A stretch of 64,000 nucleotides of DNA from Haloarcula taiwanensis (lineage in GTDB: Archaea; Halobacteriota; Halobacteria; Halobacteriales; Haloarculaceae): positions 620,001 through 684,000 of the forward strand of contig CP019154.1 of NCBI GenBank assembly GCA_002844335.1, in the 5' to 3' direction. Within the stretch, counting starts at the first letter, position 1, and each line of letters opens with the position of its first letter. Positions 35,559 to 44,516 of the stretch are shown here, in pieces. The position numbers and the translations under genes were made by a program. A model generated the notes under the pieces. That model did no database searches and was not told the origin of the DNA. It saw nothing but the letters and a program-made list of their open reading frames with translations.

Positions 35559-35640
35559 CCGGTGTCGAATCCGACTGCCGGGACCCGAGACTACCGGACA
35601 GTATCGAAAGACAGAGGCACTGTGGGTCCGAGTCCCGACC

Positions 35641-35814
35641 ATGAACCGCCCGCTCGCGTTCGCTGCCGTGTCGTTTGTTGCCACGCTGGTGACGCTGTTA
35701 GTACTGATGCAGACGGCACTCGTCGCAGGCGGCCCGCTCCGGGCGCTCGTGCTCGCCTCGGCTGGTGCCATCGGGACCTACGTCGCTATCAGGTCCGGCG
35801 TGCTCAAGTCCTGA
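35641..35814 (+). CDS. 57-residue membrane protein
   Basis: ATG at 35641, 57 residues, two hydrophobic helices (about 5-27 and 32-52) joined by GGPLRA, ending in RSGVLKS. The longer frame from 35353 overlaps the hydrolase gene and is not used. No family recognised. Small proteins with this pattern are common in haloarchaea. Confidence 0.55.
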   Translation: MNRPLAFAAVSFVATLVTLLVLMQTALVAGGPLRALVLASAGAIGTYVAIRSGVLKS

Positions 35815-35862
35815 CTCTCGGCCGAAGGTACATTTATACTATATACTGATAAATAGTGATGT

Positions 35863-36054
35863 ATGTCAACGCGAACCAGGGAAGCGGCGTCTCACTCGAC
35901 ACGGCACGGCATCGTCTCGCTTCTGGGTGGGTTCGTCGCTGGCTATCTGTTGTTTATCGCCATCGGCTCAAGTCCCAGTGATGCGGTGTTTTCGGCGCTG
36001 TCACTCGCCGCGCTCGTGGCCGCGTGGCGTGTTCTCACGCTGCCCTCACTGTAG
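35863..36054 (+). CDS. 63-residue membrane protein
   Basis: Starts [16 protein letters not shown], followed by two hydrophobic helices ([16 protein letters not shown] and [15 protein letters not shown]). An excellent TATA-like TTTATACTATATA lies at 35832-35844, about 20-31 bases before the ATG, so the transcript is probably leaderless. This supports a real gene. No function recognised. Confidence 0.62.
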   Translation: MSTRTREAASHSTRHGIVSLLGGFVAGYLLFIAIGSSPSDAVFSALSLAALVAAWRVLTLPSL

Positions 36055-36131
36055 CCGCGTTGACACTGCGACGGGGTGGCGAACAGTGCGCGCTCCGAAA
36101 CCGTTTAGACTACGCGGGGTTCACCGTCGGT

Positions 36132-37793
36132 ATGCCGACCGAACCCGAAACGGACTACGACCCGGAACTGGGTCGGAAGTTCATCTTTGTCACCGGTGGC
36201 GTGATGTCTGGCCTGGGGAAAGGCATCACCGCCGCCAGCACAGGCCGATTACTCAAAAACGCCGGGTTCGACGTTACAGCGGTCAAAATTGACCCGTATC
36301 TGAACGTCGACGCCGGTACGATGAACCCGTTCCAGCACGGCGAGGTGTACGTGCTGAAAGACGGCGGGGAGGTCGACCTCGATCTGGGGAACTACGAGCG
36401 GTTCCTCGACATCGACATGACCTTCGACCACAACGTCACGACGGGCAAGACCTACCAGCACGTCATCGAGAAAGAGCGCGCCGGCGACTACCTCGGTCGC
36501 ACGGTCCAGATTATCCCGCACATCACCGACGACATCAAACGCCGCATCCGCGAGGCCGCCGAGGGCAACGACGTCTGTATCATCGAGGTCGGTGGCACTG
36601 TCGGCGACATCGAGGGGATGCCCTATCTCGAAGCACTCCGGCAGTTCGCCCACGAAGAGGACGAGGACGACATTCTCTTTACCCACGTCACGCTCGTCCC
36701 CTACTCGAAGAACGGCGAACAGAAGACCAAGCCGACCCAGCACTCTGTGAAGGAACTGCGCTCTATCGGCCTTCAGCCGGACATCCTCGTCGGTCGCTGT
36801 TCGGACAAACTCGACATCGACACGAAAGAGAAAATCGCACTGTTCTGTGACGTGCCGACCGAGGCGGTGTTCTCGAACCCGGATGTCGACGACATCTATC
36901 ACGTCCCGCTGATGGTCGAAGAAGAAGGTCTCGACCAGTACGTGATGGAGGAACTCGACATCGCGTCGGAGGCCCTGCCCGAGGACGAGCGGGAGAACCG
37001 CTGGCGCGACCTCGTCACGCAGCAGACCGAAGGCGAGGTCGAGGTCGCCCTCGTCGGCAAGTACGACCTCGAAGACGCCTACATGTCCGTCCACGAGGCG
37101 CTGAAACACGCTGGGTTGGAGAAGAACGTCGACGTGAACGTCCGGTGGGTCAACTCCGAGAAGATGAGCGACCACCACGCGGACCGGATGCGCGAGGCCG
37201 ACGCCATCGTCGTCCCCGGCGGGTTCGGCGCGCGCGGGACCGAGGGGAAGATCGAGGCGATCCGCTACGCCCGCGAGAACGGCGTTCCCTTCCTCGGGCT
37301 GTGTCTCGGCTTCCAGATGGCTGTCGTCGAGTATGCCCGCAACGTCCTCGACCTGGCGGGCGCTCACTCCGCTGAACTCGACGAGGACACGCCACACCCG
37401 GTCATCGACATCCTGCCCGAACAGTACGAGATCGAGGACATGGGCGGGACGATGCGGCTGGGTGCTCACGAAACCGAAATCGACGCGAATACGCTCGCCG
37501 CGACGTTGTACGGCGGCGAGTCCTGTACCGAACGGCACCGCCACCGCTACGAGGTCAACCCCGAGTACATCGACGACCTCGAAGCCGCCGGGCTGAAGTT
37601 CTCCGGCCGCGCCGGGAACCGTATGGAGATACTCGAACTCGGACCGGAAGACCACCCGTACTTCATCGGGACGCAGTTCCATCCGGAGTTCCGCTCCCGG
37701 CCGACGCGTGCTAGCCCGCCCTTCGTCGGACTGCTCGAAGCCGTGCTCGGTGAGGACCCACACGCTGCGACGACCGAGGAGGTGAGCCACTGA
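36132..37793 (+). CDS. pyrG: CTP synthase
   Basis: 553 residues. The N-terminal amidoligase domain has the P-loop [13 protein letters not shown]; the C-terminal glutaminase domain has the nucleophile Cys391 ([14 protein letters not shown]) and the His-x-Glu motif in FHPEF. It makes CTP from UTP, ATP and glutamine. The ATG at 36132 ([14 protein letters not shown]) is used although the frame runs upstream. The last base of the stop is the first base of the guaAb start (TGATG), so the genes are coupled. Confidence 0.95.
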   Translation: MPTEPETDYDPELGRKFIFVTGGVMSGLGKGITAASTGRLLKNAGFDVTAVKIDPYLNVDAGTMNPFQHGEVYVLKDGGEVDLDLGNYERFLDIDMTFDHNVTTGKTYQHVIEKERAGDYLGRTVQIIPHITDDIKRRIREAAEGNDVCIIEVGGTVGDIEGMPYLEALRQFAHEEDEDDILFTHVTLVPYSKNGEQKTKPTQHSVKELRSIGLQPDILVGRCSDKLDIDTKEKIALFCDVPTEAVFSNPDVDDIYHVPLMVEEEGLDQYVMEELDIASEALPEDERENRWRDLVTQQTEGEVEVALVGKYDLEDAYMSVHEALKHAGLEKNVDVNVRWVNSEKMSDHHADRMREADAIVVPGGFGARGTEGKIEAIRYARENGVPFLGLCLGFQMAVVEYARNVLDLAGAHSAELDEDTPHPVIDILPEQYEIEDMGGTMRLGAHETEIDANTLAATLYGGESCTERHRHRYEVNPEYIDDLEAAGLKFSGRAGNRMEILELGPEDHPYFIGTQFHPEFRSRPTRASPPFVGLLEAVLGEDPHAATTEEVSH

Positions 37794-38710
37794 TGGTGAA
37801 CGTTGACGAGTTCATCGAAGAGGCCAAAGCCGAAATCGCCGAGGAAATCGGCGACAAACACGCCGTCATCGGACTCTCCGGTGGCGTCGACTCCTCGACC
37901 GCCGCCGCGCTGGCCTACGAGGCCATCGGCGACCAGCTCACCGCCGTCTACGTCGACACCGGGCTGATGCGGAAAGGCGAGACCGACGAGATCCGCGAGA
38001 CGTTCGACTACATGGACTCGCTGCGGGTCGTCGAGGCCCAGGACCGCTTCCTCGAGGAACTCGAAGGCGAGACCGACCCCGAGGAGAAACGCCACATCAT
38101 CGGCGAGCAGTTCATCCGGGAGTTCGAGACGGTCGCCCGCGAGGTCGACGCCGACTACCTCGTCCAGGGGACCATCTACCCCGACCGCATCGAGAGCGAG
38201 GGCACGATAAAGAGCCACCACAACGTCGGCGGCCTGCCCGAGCGCATCGACTTCGAGGGCATCGTCGAGCCGATGCGGGACCTCTACAAGGACGAGGTGC
38301 GGGAAGTGGCCCGCGCGCTCGACCTTGAAGAGATAATCTCCGAGCGGATGCCGTTCCCCGGTCCCGGGCTCGCGGTGCGTATCATCGGCGAGGTCACCGA
38401 GGAGAAACTCGAAGTCGCCCGCGAGGCTAACCACGTCGTCGAGGAGGAACTGGAGGAGTACGAGCCCTGGCAGGCCCTGGCCGCCGTCATCGGCAAGGCC
38501 ACGGGCGTGAAGGGCGACAACCGCGTCCACGGCTGGGTCGTCGCTGTCCGCTCGGTCGAGAGCCGTGACGGCATGACCGCCCGGGCGCAGGAACTCGACT
38601 GGGACACGCTCCAGCGCATCCAGTCGCGCATCACGGGGGCCCACGAGAACGTCGCCCGCGTCGTCTACGACGTGACCCACAAACCGCCGGCGACCATCGA
38701 GTACGAATGA
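37793..38710 (+). CDS. guaAb: GMP synthase subunit B (ATP pyrophosphatase)
   Basis: 305 residues. It has the PP-loop [14 protein letters not shown] near residue 27-40, then the dimerisation domain (about 190-305) ending KPPATIEYE. Archaea have GMP synthase split into glutaminase (GuaAa) and pyrophosphatase subunits; only the latter is here. It aminates XMP to GMP. The start overlaps the pyrG stop by one base, and the stop overlaps the next start (ATGA), so three genes form an operon. Confidence 0.93.
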   Translation: MVNVDEFIEEAKAEIAEEIGDKHAVIGLSGGVDSSTAAALAYEAIGDQLTAVYVDTGLMRKGETDEIRETFDYMDSLRVVEAQDRFLEELEGETDPEEKRHIIGEQFIREFETVAREVDADYLVQGTIYPDRIESEGTIKSHHNVGGLPERIDFEGIVEPMRDLYKDEVREVARALDLEEIISERMPFPGPGLAVRIIGEVTEEKLEVAREANHVVEEELEEYEPWQALAAVIGKATGVKGDNRVHGWVVAVRSVESRDGMTARAQELDWDTLQRIQSRITGAHENVARVVYDVTHKPPATIEYE

Positions 38711-39021
38711 AGGTCGTCCTCGTCGGGACGGACCCCAACGGCATCACGGACGCCCTCGACGCCGAGGGCCACACCGTGACGGTCGCCGACGTCGGCAACC
38801 GGCCGGGCCTGGAGGAGGCCGGCGTCCACGAGGCGGACGTGTACCTGCTGACGGAGATGTCCCAGGCCACCTCCATCGCCGTCGCCAAGGACCTCAACCC
38901 CGACCTGCGGGTCGTCGTCTACGCTGAGGGCTCCTTGCCGGACTTCGCCAGCCGGCAGACCGACCTCGTCGTCGACCCGGACCTGCTCGGTCCCGACGCG
39001 GTCGCCGAGGAACTGGACTGA
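38707..39021 (+). CDS. small Rossmann-like protein in the pyrG-guaAb operon (DUF7126-like)
   Basis: 104 residues. A beta-alpha-beta start [20 protein letters not shown] and a following [20 protein letters not shown] recall a small TrkA-N-type nucleotide-binding fold, but it is too short for a full one. In databases such proteins may carry the misleading label CTP synthetase by neighbourhood. The four-base overlap with guaAb and its place at the end of the nucleotide operon suggest a role in nucleotide supply; that is inference. Confidence 0.7.
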   Translation: MKVVLVGTDPNGITDALDAEGHTVTVADVGNRPGLEEAGVHEADVYLLTEMSQATSIAVAKDLNPDLRVVVYAEGSLPDFASRQTDLVVDPDLLGPDAVAEELD

Positions 39022-39696
39022 TTACAGCGTCACCGCCAGCCGGTCGAGCCGCTCCGAGCCGCTTTTTTTGAAGGGAACTCCGTGGCCCGCGACCGCGACC
39101 TCGAAGGCGGGCGACCGGTCCGCGAAGTCGCTGATACTCCGGGCGACGGCGTCGGTGTCGTAGCTCACCAGCCACGGCGAGGGTTCGAAGCGGCCGCCGT
39201 CCTCCCGGACGAGGTCACCCAGCAGTCCCAGCGACAGCGACTCACTGACGTAGCAGACGTGGCCCGGCGTGTGGCCAGGCGTCTCGTAGACGGTGAAACT
39301 GCCGACGGTGTCGCCGTCGGCGAGGGGGACCACGTCGTTGGTCGGCGCGTCCAGAAACGGCGAGACGAGCCGCTGGAACGCGCCCTTGTGATTGCCCAGC
39401 GGCGGGGATTGCTCGCCGGTGACCAGCGGGGCGTCCCGTTCGCCGACGTAGATGGTCGCGTCGATGCCGTCGAAGGCCGCCAGTCCGCCGACGTGGTCGA
39501 AATCGAAGTGGGTCAGGAGAATGCGGTCCAGATCCCGGAGCTCGTAGCCGGCGTCGCTCAGGCCAGCGATGAGTTCGTTTCCGTGCCAGGGCAGCCCCGT
39601 ATCCACGAGCGTGAGCGTTCCGCCGTCGTCAACGAGCGTCGCGTTGACGCCCGTGAGATCGTACCACCAGCTATCGTCGGCGAGCGCCGTTACCAT
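39022..39696 (-). CDS. MBL-fold metallohydrolase
   Basis: 224 residues. The metal-binding motif reads THFDFDHVGG at 62-71, whereas the family consensus is HxHxDH: the second His is Asp65. Further ligands are in YETPGHTPGH, LLGDLVRE and VAGHGVPF. The motif with Asp is seen in other haloarchaeal members, so it may still bind metal. Function is unknown; it converges tail-to-tail on the nucleotide operon, with adjacent stop codons. Confidence 0.8.
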   Translation of the reverse strand: MVTALADDSWWYDLTGVNATLVDDGGTLTLVDTGLPWHGNELIAGLSDAGYELRDLDRILLTHFDFDHVGGLAAFDGIDATIYVGERDAPLVTGEQSPPLGNHKGAFQRLVSPFLDAPTNDVVPLADGDTVGSFTVYETPGHTPGHVCYVSESLSLGLLGDLVREDGGRFEPSPWLVSYDTDAVARSISDFADRSPAFEVAVAGHGVPFKKSGSERLDRLAVTL

Positions 39697-39735
39697 ACCG
39701 CGGCGTTGGTGTGGCGGTTCCTAAACTGTCCCGTC

Positions 39736-40845
39736 TCAGTCGAGTGCGACCGGCGCGGCCTGTCGGACGTCGTCCTGGAGCCGGTCGGCGTGTTCCAGGC
39801 GAATCTCGCGGGCCTCGCCTTCCGTGACCGGTTCCGCCCTGTCGAAGGTCGGCGAGACCGGGTCGTAAGCGTCCACGTCGAAGCCCATCCGGTCGAGGTA
39901 CGCCGCCACGTCGGCGCTGACCCCGTCCCGGATAGCGTCGTTGGCGTAGTCGAGGACGGCGTCGAACTCCGGAAGCACGATTTCTTCGTCGGTCACCCCG
40001 CCCGTCGCCCCGCCGATTCGCACCTTGGTGCCCCTGAGGTGGTCCATCAGGGACGCCACGTCGTCGGCCAGCCGCAGGACCCGGCTCGGGAGCGCGGCGT
40101 CCGGCGACCGCCACTCGACGGTGCCGAACTCGTCCCGGAGCTGGACCGGCGTCCAGATGGCGCTCTCGGGGTCGAAGTTGGCCGCGACGGTCCGACGGTC
40201 GATACCGGCGTCGATGGCCGCGGTCACGAAGTCGTCGTAGCGCCGTTCGAGCCGGCGGTCCCACTCCTCGGCGTCTTCGAGGTACGACCACAGCCACCCC
40301 TGGTGTGGCACCGAGTCGTACGCCATCCAGCGGTACAGTTTCGAGCGGGCGCTGTCGGCCAGCCGCCGGCCGCGGAAGTACGGCGACGACGAGACGAGCG
40401 CCAGCGCGGGGTCGACGGCGATGAGCGCGTTCAGCTGGTCGATGGCCCGCCCCGGCTGCTGTTCGACGTGGATGTGCGTGCCGGCACAGTGGCGCACGTA
40501 CTCGAAGTCGTCGCCGACGACGCGGTTCTGAATCCGGGTCCGGTCGCTCGGTAGCTCCGATATCTCGTCGGCGTTGACCGGGGTCGAGAGCGGGACGAGG
40601 CGCTTCCCGAGGTCGTCGGCCCGCCGCAACACGTCCCCGAGCCGGTCGAGGAGTTCCTCGTGCAGTTCTGTGGCTGTCTCACACGGCGTCGTCTTGACTT
40701 CAAGCAGCGGCTCGACGAACTCCCGCTCTGCCCCCGGAGTTGCGTCGACGAGCGCGCCCGGCTTGACCAGCCGGCCCGCCTCGTCGACGACCCAGTACTC
40801 CACTTCGACGCTCCGTCGTATCGGTTCGGATTCGTGTACTGACAC
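39736..40845 (-). CDS. gshA: glutamate-cysteine ligase (GshA-type, GCS2 family)
   Basis: 369 residues. The signature RRSVEVEYWVVDEAGRL opens the GCS2 core, followed by EPLLEVKTTPCETATEL and the glutamate-binding region GTHIHVEQQPG. It is close in type to the Haloferax GshA, which makes gamma-glutamylcysteine, the main haloarchaeal thiol. The frame can be extended to an ATG at 40902, but a GTG at 40845 gives MSVHESEPIRRSVEVEYW, the better match to the family; the start is uncertain. A second, longer GCS2 protein is encoded at 25271. Confidence 0.8.
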   Translation of the reverse strand: MSVHESEPIRRSVEVEYWVVDEAGRLVKPGALVDATPGAEREFVEPLLEVKTTPCETATELHEELLDRLGDVLRRADDLGKRLVPLSTPVNADEISELPSDRTRIQNRVVGDDFEYVRHCAGTHIHVEQQPGRAIDQLNALIAVDPALALVSSSPYFRGRRLADSARSKLYRWMAYDSVPHQGWLWSYLEDAEEWDRRLERRYDDFVTAAIDAGIDRRTVAANFDPESAIWTPVQLRDEFGTVEWRSPDAALPSRVLRLADDVASLMDHLRGTKVRIGGATGGVTDEEIVLPEFDAVLDYANDAIRDGVSADVAAYLDRMGFDVDAYDPVSPTFDRAEPVTEGEAREIRLEHADRLQDDVRQAAPVALD

Positions 40846-40868
40846 AGTGACCTCGCTGTGGGTTCGGC

Positions 40869-40905
40869 GGTGTGTTCCCCCGCTGTAGTTCAGTGGTAAC
40901 ACACC
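40869..40905. promoter_or_regulatory. inverted repeat GGTGTGTT...AACACACC upstream of gshA
   Basis: Perfect eight-base arms (40869-40876 and 40898-40905) enclose 21 bases. The closest arm is 24 bases before the proposed GTG start of gshA. It could be a binding site or a hairpin in the leader. The enclosed sequence by chance resembles the D-arm of a tRNA. Confidence 0.35.
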
Positions 40906-41058
40906 ACACGAAAACTGCGGCCAGACGGGTTATGATAGTTACGCGATTAGTAATATTTGCCCCCACGAGCGGCAACGATTATCCGAATAGCTGCCGGCAA
41001 ACCGAACAGACATATCACAATCGGGCGAACACCCGTCATTACTGGTTCGGCATGGCGC

Positions 41059-41883
41059 TCAGAGCGGCAACTGCGACCGGACGAACTGCATACCGGTCTT
41101 GACCTTCGACGGGTCCCGAATCCGCTCTCTCTCCGCGTCGGTGAGTTCGAAATCGAACACCGCGAGGTTCGCTTCGAGATGGTCGCGGCTGGATGCCTTT
41201 GGAATTGCGGCCACGCCGTCCTGCTGGAGGAGCCACCGGAGCGCGACCTGTGCCGGGGACTTGCCGTAGCGGTTCCCTATCTGAACGAGCGCGGGGTCGT
41301 CGAGGACGCCGCCGCGGGCCAGCGGGCTGTAGGCGGTCAGGAGCACGTCGTGGATGCGGCAGTAGTCGAGCAGCTTGCGCTGGTCCCAGTAGGGGTGGTA
41401 CTGCACCTGGTCGGTCAGGATGGGGGCCGTGGAGATGTCTCGGGCCTCGTCAAGCAGCGACGGCGAGAAGTTGCTGACGCCGATGTGGCGGACCAGCCCC
41501 TCCTCGACGAGGTCGTTCATCGCGCCGAGCGTCTCCGACAGCGGGGCCATCCACGGGGTGTTCGGCCAGTGGATGAGCAGGAGATCGAGGTAGTCTGTCC
41601 CGAGTTTGTTCAGGCTCTCCCGCGTCGACCGGCGGACGCTTCGCTCGTCGCGGTTGGACCCGTCGAGCTTCGTCGTCAGAAACACGTCTTCGCGGTCGAC
41701 CGCGGCGGCCTCTATCCCCAGTCCGACCTGCCGCTCGTTGCCATACGCCTGTGCGGTGTCGATGTGGCGATAGCCCATCTCCAGAGCCGTTTCGACGGTT
41801 TCACGGCAGGACTGGCCGGTGAGCTGCCACGTCCCGAGGCCGAGTGCGGGGACCGACGTTCCCTGGACCTGAATGTTGTCCAT
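41059..41883 (-). CDS. aldo/keto reductase
   Basis: 274 residues. The AKR barrel is complete: the catalytic tetrad is visible in HIDTAQAYGNE (Asp and Tyr), VFLTTKL (Lys) and the His in LLIHWPN. The C-terminal IPKASSRDHLEANLAVFDFEL is the NADPH-binding part. Substrate unknown; in halophiles such enzymes reduce aldehydes and sugars. ATG at 41883. Confidence 0.86.
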   Translation of the reverse strand: MDNIQVQGTSVPALGLGTWQLTGQSCRETVETALEMGYRHIDTAQAYGNERQVGLGIEAAAVDREDVFLTTKLDGSNRDERSVRRSTRESLNKLGTDYLDLLLIHWPNTPWMAPLSETLGAMNDLVEEGLVRHIGVSNFSPSLLDEARDISTAPILTDQVQYHPYWDQRKLLDYCRIHDVLLTAYSPLARGGVLDDPALVQIGNRYGKSPAQVALRWLLQQDGVAAIPKASSRDHLEANLAVFDFELTDAERERIRDPSKVKTGMQFVRSQLPL

Positions 41884-41966
41884 GCACGGTGTTGGAGGGG
41901 ACCGGTGAAAAGTCAGTGGCTCCGGCGCACCGCGGTCTCGAACCGGCCTGCGCTACTGTACCGTCG

Positions 41967-42932
41967 CTATTGCTCTAGGATAGTCCCGCCCGAACCGACC
42001 GCAATGTCGGTGCCGCCGCGGACGACGGCCTTCAGGTTCTCGCCGGCGGGGGTCTCCTCCTGGGTCCAGTCACCGCCGCCGAAACCGTACACCTTGCCGC
42101 CGCCGCCGACGGTGTAGCCGGCGCTGTCGTCGTCGGTGACCTCGATGTCGCGCAGGCCGGCGTCGCCCGTGTCGGTCGGCGTCCACTCGGAGCCGTTCCA
42201 GTGGAATATCATGCCGCCGCCGCCGGATATCCACACGTCGTCCGGGCCGTCGGAGTCGACGCCGTAGAAGTTGACGTTGGCGTCGGCCAGCCCTATCTTG
42301 TCCCACGTCGAGCCGTCGTCGGTGACGAAGACGCTCTTGTTGCCGTCGACGATGTGGCCCGAGCGGACGCCGTGGAAGTCAACGGCGTTGATGGCCGACC
42401 CGGAGCCGGGCGTGGTGTAGTCCCACGTCTCGCTCGCGCCGTTCTCGAAGCTGAAGTACATCTTGCCGGAATCGCCGGCGACGTAGACGTTCGCCTCGCC
42501 GGCCGCCCCGGTCACGGACACGTCGTTGAAGTTGTTGGTGACGTCCATCGGGGCGCTGTGGTCGGTGAGCACGCCCGACTCCACGTCGTACTCGCCGATA
42601 GCGCCCGAGGCCCCGACGAACCAGAGGGCCTTCCCGTCGTCGGTCACGTCGGCCCCGTAGAGGCTATTTCCGTTGCCAGTCGGGCCGCCGCCGATGACCT
42701 TCTGCCAGCCCTTGCTGGTCCGTTCGAGGACGATGCCGCCACCCGCCACCGCGTACGCACCGGCCGCGGTGTATTCGACGTCGTGGAGGGTGTTCCCGGT
42801 CGGGGACTCGACGGACTCCCAGGGGCCGGCCGCCGCAACCGTCCCGGAGAGGGCCGCCCCGCCGAGTGCGGCTGCAGCTGTCGTGCCGATACCCTTGAGT
42901 ACGCCGCGTCGTGTCGCGTTGCGATCGGACAT
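41967..42932 (-). CDS. Tat-exported beta-propeller-like protein
   Basis: 321 residues. The signal begins MSDRNATRRGVLKGIGTTAA, a twin-arginine motif followed by a hydrophobic stretch and AAAG cleavage region. The mature part is made of repeated strands with WD/DG-type turns (SLYGADVTDDGKALWFVGAS, YGVDSDGPDDVWISGGGG) as in Ycf48 or WD40-like propellers. It probably folds outside the cell and binds partners. The start at 42932 is chosen over 42965 because the twin-arginine motif follows at the right distance. Confidence 0.75.
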   Translation of the reverse strand: MSDRNATRRGVLKGIGTTAAAALGGAALSGTVAAAGPWESVESPTGNTLHDVEYTAAGAYAVAGGGIVLERTSKGWQKVIGGGPTGNGNSLYGADVTDDGKALWFVGASGAIGEYDVESGVLTDHSAPMDVTNNFNDVSVTGAAGEANVYVAGDSGKMYFSFENGASETWDYTTPGSGSAINAVDFHGVRSGHIVDGNKSVFVTDDGSTWDKIGLADANVNFYGVDSDGPDDVWISGGGGMIFHWNGSEWTPTDTGDAGLRDIEVTDDDSAGYTVGGGGKVYGFGGGDWTQEETPAGENLKAVVRGGTDIAVGSGGTILEQ

Positions 42933-42997
42933 GACACCCGGTCCTGTGGACTGTCTCCACTTCAATGGGGGGCGCAGTTAACGACCTTTCACAGCGA

Positions 42998-43011
42998 TTT
43001 AAACGTTTAAA
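42998..43011. promoter_or_regulatory. 14-bp perfect palindrome TTTAAACGTTTAAA
   Basis: A fully symmetric AT-rich palindrome, 66 bases upstream of the start codon of the Tat-exported propeller gene, between two reverse-strand genes. It could be a regulatory site; AT-rich palindromes can also be chance. Confidence 0.3.
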
Positions 43012-43137
43012 CGGCCGATATTCGAGGGAATTGCCCGTCGGACATAGAAAATTGGCGGCCCGAACCGAACCGATAAAATATCAGGTTAAGTCGCGTAAAC
43101 GGACACAAGACTGATACCGCGAATCCATCCCGTCGCC

Positions 43138-44112
43138 TCAGGACAGGTCGGCGACGAGAGACGGGGCTTCCGCCGCGATGATCTCGTCGATGGCGACACG
43201 GGCCGCCGCCGGGTCCGCGGGCAGACAAAACACCGGCGTTTCGTCAGCGATACCTGCCGTCGCACGGATGGAGATGACACCGGCCCCCTGTTGCTCGAAG
43301 AGCAGTGCTCGGTACACCTCTTCAAATCCCGGGAGGGCCTTCTCGAACAGCGGGTGGACTGCTTCGAGGGTCTGCTCCGACCGCGCGACGCCGAGACCGC
43401 CCGCCGTGACGACGACCTCCACGTCGTCGCGGCCGACCAGCCTGTCGATGGTCCCCTGGATACCGTCATAGTTCCCTCGCAGTCGCTCACGGGCTGTAAC
43501 CGTCTGTCCGGTGGATTCGAGGGCCGCTTCCACCGCCTCGCCCGTCGGGTCGCCTTCTTCGGTCGCCGTCCCGACCGTGACGACAGCGGTGGTCACCGAC
43601 TGTTCCTGTGACGTGTCGTCTTGGCTTCCTGTCTGTGCTGTCGGCGTATCCGTTGTCTGAACCGCCGCTTCCTCTGGTGTATCTGCCGATTGGGTCGCTG
43701 CCTGTGCCTCGCCGTGGCGTTCCCTCTGTGCGTCCTCGTCAGGGCTCTGTGTCGTTGCAGCAGTCACTTCACCGTCCTGCGTTTCGGCCGCTGACTGGTT
43801 GTCCGAACTTTGGGCTGTCGCCTCGTCGATTTGTTCCGCCACAGAACTGTCGGCTTCGGCCGCCGTGGTGGGTTCGTCGCGGTTCTCAGCGGTATCATCC
43901 ACTGCAGCAGTCGCTGTGCTGTCGGATTCTCCTGTCGCTATGTCATCGTTTCCCGACTCTGTGTCGGCCGCTTCGGTGGGTTCCGAAGCGGTGGCCTCGG
44001 TGTCAGTATCGACGGCCGCGGATTCCTCGTCGTCCCCTGTCTCACCCTCTGCTGTCTCGTCGTCCCCGTCAGTCGGACCGCGGCGTGTGTCACGGGACTG
44101 GAAATCCACCAT
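43138..44112 (-). CDS. MoaB/MogA-like protein with long acidic N-terminal extension
   Basis: 324 residues. The first 170 are a disordered Asp/Glu/Thr/Ala/Ser-rich sequence of no known fold. Residues about 173-324 form a MoaB/MogA-type molybdopterin-binding fold: VTAGGLGVARSEQTLEAVHP and LPGFEEVYRALLFEQQGAG correspond to the TTGGTGxxxxDxTPEA and GFGExFR-type motifs. The usual TTGGTG is TAGGLG, so it is diverged. It could adenylylate molybdopterin or use the fold for other binding. The long tail is unusual. Confidence 0.72.
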   Translation of the reverse strand: MVDFQSRDTRRGPTDGDDETAEGETGDDEESAAVDTDTEATASEPTEAADTESGNDDIATGESDSTATAAVDDTAENRDEPTTAAEADSSVAEQIDEATAQSSDNQSAAETQDGEVTAATTQSPDEDAQRERHGEAQAATQSADTPEEAAVQTTDTPTAQTGSQDDTSQEQSVTTAVVTVGTATEEGDPTGEAVEAALESTGQTVTARERLRGNYDGIQGTIDRLVGRDDVEVVVTAGGLGVARSEQTLEAVHPLFEKALPGFEEVYRALLFEQQGAGVISIRATAGIADETPVFCLPADPAAARVAIDEIIAAEAPSLVADLS

Positions 44113-44161
44113 ACTCGTTCAACGGTCGGGGTGAATAAATACCCTGACGACCGTTTGTGTG

Positions 44162-44210
44162 CTTACTATTGATATAATATTTGAAACCGATAGCCTTAAA
44201 ATATAGTAAG
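44162..44210. promoter_or_regulatory. inverted repeat CTTACTAT...ATAGTAAG around the zinc-finger promoter
   Basis: Eight-base arms (44162-44169 and 44203-44210) enclose 33 bases that include the AT-rich promoter of the 54-residue zinc-finger gene; the second arm overlaps the TATA-like AAAATATA (44198-44205), 20-27 bases before the ATG at 44225. A repressor bound at both arms could shut off transcription. Confidence 0.4.
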
Positions 44211-44224
44211 AAGGACAAAAATGT

Positions 44225-44389
44225 ATGGCTGGGAGATACCACGTCGTCTGCCATGAGTGTGCGTTCGAGGGACTGTACGAAGAGTCGTCGGTCGCGGAGG
44301 GGCAGCGGGACGCACACGCTTCTGCCAGCGGGCACCGGATGAGTCTGGGTGACATCTCGAGCCGGGAAACGCCCGGGCTGTCACAGTAG
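44225..44389 (+). CDS. 54-residue zinc-finger-like small protein
   Basis: Too short for usual ORF cutoffs. The ATG at 44225 opens MAGRYHVVCHECAFEGLYEE, then a histidine-rich helix (DAHASASGHRM), ending with TAG. The pair CHEC and the pair of histidines 14-20 residues later make a CxxC...HxxxxxH zinc site. Haloarchaea have many such short zinc-finger proteins, some with regulatory roles. A TATA-like box 20-27 bases upstream indicates a leaderless transcript. Confidence 0.68.
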   Translation: MAGRYHVVCHECAFEGLYEESSVAEGQRDAHASASGHRMSLGDISSRETPGLSQ

Positions 44390-44516
44390 CGGGACCGTTA
44401 GCGTTTTGCGCACGCTTGCCTGATTCTGACCTATGCAGCGACGTTGTTCCGTCGGTATTACTGGAGGGTGTCCATCGTGACGCACCGTTCGAGCGGGCGC
44501 GACGGGGTGGATGTCG

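Noticed and set aside
36249..37790. 513-residue reverse-strand frame across pyrG
   Set aside because: Antisense of a certain CTP synthase gene.
40877..40905. Possible tRNA 5' half (CGCTGTAGTTCAGTGGTAACAC resembles a D-arm; quoted in part)
   Set aside because: No anticodon arm, T-arm or matching acceptor follows within 100 bases; the resemblance is explained by the inverted repeat around it.
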